64,000 nucleotides of DNA from Ischnura elegans (lineage: Eukaryota > Arthropoda > Insecta > Odonata > Coenagrionidae): contig NC_060249.1 of NCBI RefSeq assembly GCF_921293095.1, forward strand, positions 74,907,907 to 74,971,906, written 5' to 3'. The notes under the pieces were generated by a model that was given only the letters and a program-made list of their open reading frames with translations, did not search any database and was not told where the DNA came from. Position numbers and translations under genes: made by a program. Below, one piece after another: positions 56,726-64,000 of this stretch (position 1 is the stretch's first letter; every line of letters begins with the position of its first letter).

Positions 56726-59714
56726 CGTCGATCTTATGCCCCATTCATTTATTACCTCGCGCCCTCACTCGACCGTTGCATGATGGGAACGGAGGGACGA
56801 TCCTGAAAGAGACATGCCCACGCCCGGCCATTCTTCCCAGAAGAGGATTTTTATGCGACTATGGGCTGGGCTCAGCCGTGTCCCATTAACATGGACATGC
56901 CGAGGGGATGGGCATCTCCCATCCCACATAACTGCCTATCTCTCCTCCCCCTCCTCGTCCTCCCTAGACCTCCCATTCCCTTTCCCACACCTGCCCACGC
57001 TCAAAGGTGACCACCTCACGTCGGCTACCTCACAGCCCGCTCGCTCTTCGTCCGCTTAGGACGAGGCCAACTGTTTGTGTCACTAATGTGTGAATTTTAA
57101 ACATTATAAAAGAACTAAACTCTCTCCTTAGATGATAAATGAAATCTTAAAATAAGGTTGTGGAATTATAAGCGTCAAATTTTAAGCATTTTTACGGTTC
57201 TTAATACGAAAGATACCGTACTAACTTGTTTAAGGTAAAAAATTAATTTTGTTATAAACTGATTCTTTAATGGTGTTCAATGACTGGTAGTTGTAATTTA
57301 AGGCAAATTTCCTAGAAGATTCAAACAGTAGTTTTAAAAGGAAATAGAAGATTTTCTGTCTTGGATTTAATAATTTCAGGGGGATTCTTTGGTAACTTTG
57401 TGTGGTGGTGGGGAACTTTGAATATTAAAATATCAATTTAGGACATGTAAATTAATTTTTCCCAAATTCTTGTTGAATTTTTAGCAGTTAGATGCAGCAA
57501 AACATCCTTCAATCTCAAACCATGCTCCGTAAAAGCGTTTTTATTATTTTTGTTTTCATTATTTTCGCTCTTTTTTATTTGGTGATAATCATACAGCACT
57601 GTATGAGGAAGTATCCAGTATCTACTAAATGAGTGAGCTATTTATACATCATGTTAAATATAATAACTGCCTCTGTTTTAGTTCACATACAGTGTTAGCT
57701 AATTGCTTAATGTTAGTATTTGTAATGTCAAGTGAGTAAAATACTGTGAAGTAATTAGTATATTTTCTCTCAATGTTTTTGTTATTTGGGATAGTTTTGA
57801 CGGAATTATTTTATAGTAAGTATATACCTATGTTTTCTAATTTTGAGTAAGGCATGAAATATTTTCTATTCATAATTTCAATATCCTATTTTCTAGCTGT
57901 AAACACGAACTGAATGCTTTCCCAGAGCAAAAATACCTATCCGGTGCAATATTCATCCATCAAAGTTACTTTTCTTCTACTACTACTACTACTACTACTT
58001 TTCTGCTACTTTCGTGGTAGAAGTCGTCCAACGGTGGTAACGCACCGGCGCGACGGAGAAAGAAAATTTAACGGAGAAGCTTTTATTTTCATAATTTGTA
58101 AGTAAAGAGAAAACAAAAGACCTCTGTTATTATGTGCTTAACTTAAGGAGGTCTTAATGATGTGAATGTTAGGGGAGCTAATTTTTTGGCATTTAGCTGC
58201 GGCCGAAGAAAATTTGATGAGATATTAGTAGTTACAAATTCAGCAAATAAGATGCATTAGGCTAAGAATAAATTATGGTCACCACATAATTGGGAACATA
58301 TTTTTAGTGGAATAAAATATATCTTATATCCGTTAAGTTTCGTAAAAAAATAACAAGATAGATATTTTCATCCGTTGGTTCGGAAAAGCACCGATCAAGT
58401 CTGTATCAAAGCCATAAATTCGGCCTGAAATGAATACGCTTCATTAAGGGATCCATGCTGGGTAACTCGCATTATTTATGCCAAAGGTATTAAAATTCTC
58501 ATTCGCGTAAGTAGGACCTCACAAAGCGAGGGCGATATTTTCATCATTTCAGCTTGGTAAGTGGACAACTTCTTTTAAGTATCCAGGTCCATTGCCCTAA
58601 ATCAAACTCGTAAGATGATGAAGGAGACATTATATACGACTTGCTTTGCAAATTATCCTCCTCTTTTTTATACCTGCTTAGCGTGAAGATAAGGTCTGAA
58701 AATTTTCTCCCAATCCAGTTGGCCCTCCAGCCCAACAGATAGGCACGATGTTCTGCTATCTGATTTGTCCCAACCATAACTTTCTCTGCTTTCCCCGATG
58801 TAGACTTGTTTGATAGCTTGATAAATGGTATAGATCGTCGATGAATTCGGGCCTAAAACTTATTTGTTCTCATGGTATTTATGCATAATAATATGTTATT
58901 ATAAGTCTTATTGGTGAAACGATACTCAATTTTGCAAGCAAGGACATGCCTCCCTAGTTTACTTTTGGTTGCACGGCATCGATGCATTGGCGATGGCCAA
59001 GATATAAATAAAAAAAAAACGATTACCGTCTATCCATTATACACTCCACATATCAAACTTTGACGTCCGTTGGCAAATGACGGCCATAGGAAATTAAAAC
59101 CATAAAATGTTATCGATTGACTACCTACCAACTCGCGTTATGATTAAAAAAATTAAGAAGGATCACATGCATTAACTTATGCCAATTCCGGTGTACCTAA
59201 GCCAATCATCGCACATAGAATGACGTCTATCATTCGTTTTAATTAATTTAAAGTATGTTTCGAAATTTACGGTGGCCATGAATGTAAAGTGAAAGCGAAT
59301 TGAGGAAATCAGTGATTCTCGACAATTAATAGTCCTCGTGCAACTACAATTGACTATCATTGAAGATAAAAAAATCGCTTACCATGAATTGAGTAAGTAC
59401 ATCCTCATTTAAAATCCTAATTAAGTGGCTTTCAAATTAATAGAGTAGAATGACGATACCTCCTCTCCGATTGAAGAAATAGCCCATTCGGCCATCTGTG
59501 GAAGGATCTTCGAGAATTGAACTCTACATGATTGCATGGAACTTTGAATTTTATTCAGCCCATATTATTGAGATTTAGATGATAGATTACTGAGATCCCA
59601 AGTTACAGCTTTACCGCTTCAAATAGCGTTATACTAACATTCAAATTTTGCCAACTTTTCCTTAAAAACTACACTTGACGTTGAAAATGTTGAGACACAC
59701 TGTTCTAGCTTCAG
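56726..59714. other. Long stretch; GC-rich to 57060, then AT-rich, with a CTA microsatellite
   Basis: The GC-rich patch 56750-57060 (pyrimidine-rich TCTCCTCCCCCTCCTCGTCC) is open without a domain. A (CTA)n microsatellite of nearly eight units lies at 57977-57999. No exon recognised elsewhere. Confidence 0.35.
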
Positions 59715-59850
59715 CTTATCTACATGCTGTTCCTCAAGCCGCATCAATGCATATGTAGCGGCGAATGTTAGGACATCAGCCTAAAAGAATGAGAAGGTGC
59801 GCGCGCTAAGAAATTTGGCTGCTTGAGCCTGATTTAGTATTTATTGAGGA
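59715..59850 (+). repeat. Dispersed arthropod repeat (CAAGCCGCAT...GTTAGGACAYC type)
   Basis: Contains TCTACATGCTGTTCCTCAAG, CCGCATCAATGC and GAATGTTAGGACATCAGCC, aligned with 26298-26440 over at least 70 bp. Both copies are followed at a similar distance by TAGYATTTATTGA. Confidence 0.6.
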
Positions 59851-62800
59851 CCTTATTTGCTCGGGGGAGAAAGAAAGTATCACACTTATCCGGTAATCAA
59901 ATTATCTCTAATTTCATCGTTTCTGTCGGGCCTTGAAATATAGTGTACTTCTAAGATGATGTCCAATGTGTTTCTCTGAAAGATTGCTTAATTAATCTAA
60001 GCCCAGCGTTTAGCGTCCAAACATCTAGCGGCTCCCATCCTAATCCCGGGCGCGATCATCGGCGATCGGTCATTATTCAAATTGTATGAGTTCAGTATTC
60101 AGAGGTCACACTCAATATCGGAAGCCACCGCCTAATTATAGTAAAAAATCGATGAGTGACGATAATTGAGAACCATTAATTTGTTGTGTGTTAGATTTTT
60201 CGATGTCCAATGACGATATTGAGATGCATCTATCAATTTTCCCTCTTAAAGGTTTGTTAAAAAATCCAATATATCGTCCATCGAACAATTCTACCTTTAA
60301 GAATAACTTGTGTATCGCTCCATCCCTCCCTTATCCATGTATGACTCCACTCAAATTGACTTCCCTATATTGCTCCAGTCATACCACGCGCCGCGTACGA
60401 AGGCAGCTTTCTTTCCTCGGGACGGCAGTTAAAAAAATTGAAACCACGGGTCTGGCTCGCTACGCTCATGCCGGTGCCCCGTAAAAAATAAAGTTTCGCA
60501 TGAGACGCCGTAAAAAATACCGCGCCGACTTTTATAGCAAAGAGGGTGGTTGGTTGGGAGTGGCAGAGGGACATCGTGGGATACAGGCGTCGGGTGCCGT
60601 GTTAACAGGCGTCTGCGGCTTCGGAGTCCAGACTTCGTTACGAACTCAATGGGTGGTGTGGGAGAAGGTCGTTTTCGGGGACTTCCCTCAGGTCCCCGCT
60701 TAAGTTTCAAGTCGACTTCTTTTTTTATTCCAGCCGGCGAATGAACGGTAATTTCCAGACCCACAGAAGGAATTCGGTCATAATCGGTACTCTTTTTACA
60801 CATTCCTATCGTCAAGGGCAACTTTTAAGAGGACACGCACAAAATTCATGTGGAGATATGTCTCGTGAAAAATCCTCGAAGGGTTTTTAAATGTGCATGC
60901 TACTCCATAAGGAATAAGCTGACTGTCGTAATTTATCTTGATCCGCAAGGCATGAATATCATCATGAATGTAATAAAGTAAAACGTACTCGGTAACTACA
61001 TGGTCGAGAGCTCAGAGTAAATATGTAAAGGGGAAGGGCAATTAACAAGAGCAGAGACCAGCATCGATCCCCCAACCTCAGCAGTACCATGAGAATTTGG
61101 AATAAGCTACCAAAATGAAATACCTATATTTTATCAAAAATACCGATATTTCTCCTTTTTTTCACGATCATTCATGTAAGTAAATTTGCCAATCGAAATA
61201 AGGAAAAGCGATCGCTATTAGTCAATTTTTCAGCCAGTCAAGAAACCCAACAGACCCTTCATCTGATGCTGGATTTTTCCATTTAAATCTTTGTCCGCTG
61301 CGCATGAGCTGAAAATCGCTATCGTACATATTTACTTTGAGGTAGAGACCTTGAATTTTAAAGCTTGAGGTACTAGTAACAGAGCATAAAATTAAGATTT
61401 TCTCGGAGAGTTTTAAGCGCGTTCAGATTTACTTTCCCTGTATTATACAGCAGTAACAAACATCAAAACATCAGCCGCTATAATTAGAAACAGATATTAG
61501 TTTCGAATCACGAGAGAAAGCTTACTTTAAAAGAATATTATTTATTACCTTTGATTAAAGATTCATGGCATGAATTAGCTTTTGTAGGAAGCTCTGAGAA
61601 TTGATCATGCTTAAGCTTTGTGAGTGAATAGGAATAGCGAAATATTTGTCAATTGTTATCTTAAAATAATTATTGTAGGCTAACGTATGAGCATATAAAA
61701 TTCAGTATGAAATGCGGAGATGGAAGGAGAATGATACACAGTATAACAATAAAAGAGATAAAAGTTAGACTCCCTTCGCAAATTTTGAGGTCGATGTCTT
61801 CATGGCAAAACAGTGTAGGAAAGGATTACAACGGTGGCTCGAAATTTCGCGAAAGCGTGTTTTTATTATTTTTCCTGTTAACCCGCTTCTTATGCCTCCA
61901 CGTTTGCGCTTGTTACCGAATAATCGCGTCGTCCAAGTGAACAAAATTACATGCAAATGTACTCCTCTAAATTAGGTCATGAGCTTGTAAAGCTTGTTGG
62001 TACGTTTTATGGGCATCTTTAAAGATATTAAACTACTCTCACGACCAGCCATTTACCCTTGCCAAAGACCATTTTGAAAAGGTCACGCGCTGATCGGCGA
62101 AACTTCCGCTCTCTCCTTACTTGGCATATCAAATCAATTAGGATTGGAAGAATAATGATTCTCATTAACATGAATTGTTGATCAATAGGAGGAGAAAATC
62201 ATTCTGTTAAACAGTTACATGAATAAAATTAAATTAAGAGAAGCATTTAGCTCATAAATATTTGTCAATTAAGGTCAAATGTCAAATATTCCAACAAGTA
62301 TATTAAAGAAATGAAACGATTAAATTAAAAATTTAAGGTAAAATTTCCCGAGGTCAATTGACATAACAAGTCAATGTTGGTGCTCCTTCGCGGAATAACC
62401 AAGCGTGAGTATGACCTTAAGATTAAGTACATGCGAGAGACTCCCGGTGAATGCGTAGTATTCCAAAGAGACTAATTTTTAAAATCCAACGCATCATACG
62501 GGAAATGGAAAAAATAGCAAAAGTAATTACGCGCTGATATCTTTTATTGAAATACTAATACTATTTTATCTTTATGAGTATTAAAATTAATGAGAATAAA
62601 ATTCGTAATCGCAATGAGGAGCATGAACACAAACGATGTTCCTGTAGTTAGCCGCTTAGATCCATCACACGATCTCGGATTTTGACAATCGTGGTCCGAT
62701 GCGCAAATGATGACAATTGATCTTTTTAATATTTATTCGGAGGCCTTAGTCAAGGCCGTTATCACTCACAGCTGCAAAACAGGTACCACTGCTTGCAGCG

Positions 62801-63624
62801 GATGCAATGTACACAGTCGGTGCTGGCACTGAGGCCGTCAACGGCAGCGGCTTTGCTGTGTGGGCGTGAAAACGGTCTAAACGATTTTCTCAGTGGAGTG
62901 GACGGAGGGGCTGAGTGAGCTTCACATGAGCGTAAGGGAGTGTAGGGAGTGTAGCGAGTGGAGCGCCGAGTGATCATTTTACATCTCGGGAACGGTACTG
63001 GAATAGGATACGCCTAGCCTTCCTTGTCAACGCGATTATCTCCATAAAATCATGAAAATAATCGGCACTTCAAAGAATTTGGGCGTAAAATAAAATCATT
63101 TAATTCCACAAAATCAAGGTAGAAGAATTTACGATAGATATCACATATTATATCATATAGATATCATATGACATAGAATAATTCCTAAGTATTAGTTGCC
63201 TGGTCTTTCCTTTGCAAGCAAGGCATGAGGTTTATAAGCTCTTATAAAGCTATAATTCTAAAACAGAAAAATGGAAAAGTGTGATAGCATTGAAAGAATG
63301 TTCACGCAAATGCGACATGAACTTTGTAAAAGACGCTGAGAAAAGATATTTCAATTTTCTTGAGTTTTGGTCACATATAGGTGATTCACCTTTTCGTACA
63401 TTTTTTTCACCCAGATTCATACATAGCACTACGACAAATTCTTTCTTAAATTAGCGACATGTATGAGCAAAATATATTAAATGCATTTATATTCCTGAAA
63501 ATATTTAAATTCAGATGAAGCATTTTTTTTAAAAAGACATTGAAAAAATCTCGGCGTTAATTAATTATATTGATATGAAATCATTTTTTACACCAAATGA
63601 TGAATTTCGCCATGAAAAAATATT
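59851..63624. other. Long stretch without recognised genes; CpG-rich patch 60370-60730
   Basis: The CpG-rich patch (GGCTCGCTACGCTCATGCC, GGTGCCCCGTAAAAAA) is open in several frames on both strands, none with a domain; it may be an unrecognised mobile element. A second patch at 62780-62990 has GTGTAG/GAGTGTAG/GTGGAG repeats. Otherwise AT-rich. Confidence 0.35.
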
Positions 63625-63720
63625 TGACTTATCCGGGATTCGAACTTGGATCTCCCGATTTCATCCTTTGGTGTATTTAACTTTGCACCCGTGCGCGTGA
63701 CTGCGTACAAAGTCACTTGT
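63625..63720 (-). repeat. tRNA-derived SINE fragment
   Basis: On the minus strand CGGGTGCAAAGTTAAATACA is followed by GATCCAAGTTCGAATCCCGG, a near-consensus B box (63647-63633). No acceptor stem can be formed, so a SINE is more likely than a tRNA gene. Confidence 0.55.
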
Positions 63721-64000
63721 TTCTGCAGTGTTATGAAATTATTAATTAAGGCACTAGATAAAGACATAAAAATGAACGACCCTTGTGGAAAATTTAAGAC
63801 TCAATAGAACTCTCTCGTTAAAAAAAAACGAAATTGGAGGTCTCGATCGAACAATTACGATGCATTCGTAGGTTTTGCAAATATTTTTTCTCCTATAAGA
63901 CAGTTTTTTACGGGAGGGAGACATTAAAAAGGTTCCATAGTTGGTGCAAAAATGTGAATATTCGCACTAGTCAAAACTCATTCGACGATTGTCTTCTCTT
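63721..64000. other. AT-rich end of window
   Basis: Nothing recognised. Confidence 0.4.

Noticed and set aside
57914-58105. Open frame with a leucine run
   Set aside because: The run comes from the CTA microsatellite at 57977-57999.
63625-63720. tRNA gene on the minus strand
   Set aside because: Only the B box is convincing; stems do not close.

Overview
This window is eukaryotic and most likely arthropod, probably insect; I cannot name the species. It is AT-rich, has no prokaryotic gene organisation and no long open reading frame, and shows spliceable exons with GT/AG borders. It carries a repeat set typical of arthropods: tRNA-derived SINEs with the internal CCGTC-AGATGG-GACGTTAA block, hAT, Tc1/mariner-type and PIF/Harbinger sequences, Copia, Penelope, and several truncated LINEs.

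Recognisable host-type coding sequence is sparse and confined to the first 12 kb, all on the minus strand. Two exons at 11601-11357 and 9255-9123 join in perfect phase. They encode the C-terminal part of what looks like a PDGF/VEGF-related growth factor (PVF): the HTECEC end of the cystine-knot domain, a linker, and a short Cys-rich tail with a stop codon. The upstream exons are not recognised; much of the rest of the window may be intron or upstream intergenic DNA of this gene. At 1494-1245 lies an exon with the N-terminus of a Harbinger transposase/HARBI1-like protein. It has a convincing acceptor and donor, a candidate 5' non-coding exon (about 1990-1755), and an upstream CpG-rich, palindrome-rich block (2035-2320).

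The rest is mostly transposable elements. From 2400 to 5320 there is a nested mosaic on the minus strand: a Copia Gag/protease/pre-integrase remnant fused to a Penelope reverse transcriptase remnant, and interrupted by two hAT-type MITEs, one 236-bp MITE and one LINE tail. Across the window I count 14 short hAT-like elements with CAG...CTG ends. Most have 8-bp target-site duplications, and most have a poly-G tract just inside one end and C-tracts near the other. Three copies of a MITE with AAGGCCGTTTTACACGG ends (family A) occur, one of them split by a second MITE family (B, TA target site). A second B copy sits 278 bp downstream. A Tc1/mariner-type element (41729-43381) is itself split by a hAT element. 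SINEs lie near 5.9, 14.0, 44.7, 50.3, 51.5, 55.0 and 63.7 kb.

Between these are long AT-rich stretches in which I see no gene. Several CpG-rich islands (13.4, 15.6, 16.7-17.0, 23.5, 26.9, 31.8, 36.0, 47.3, 56.1-57.0 and 60.5 kb) could be promoters or unrecognised repeats. I found no rRNA, no convincing tRNA gene and no CRISPR array, and nothing I can honestly call a new biological system. The most unusual items are the Copia/Penelope nest, the shared G-tract architecture of the hAT MITEs, the palindromic CpG block beside the HARBI1-like exon, the paired 290-bp duplication at 23.6/24.4 kb, and the PVF-like gene end.
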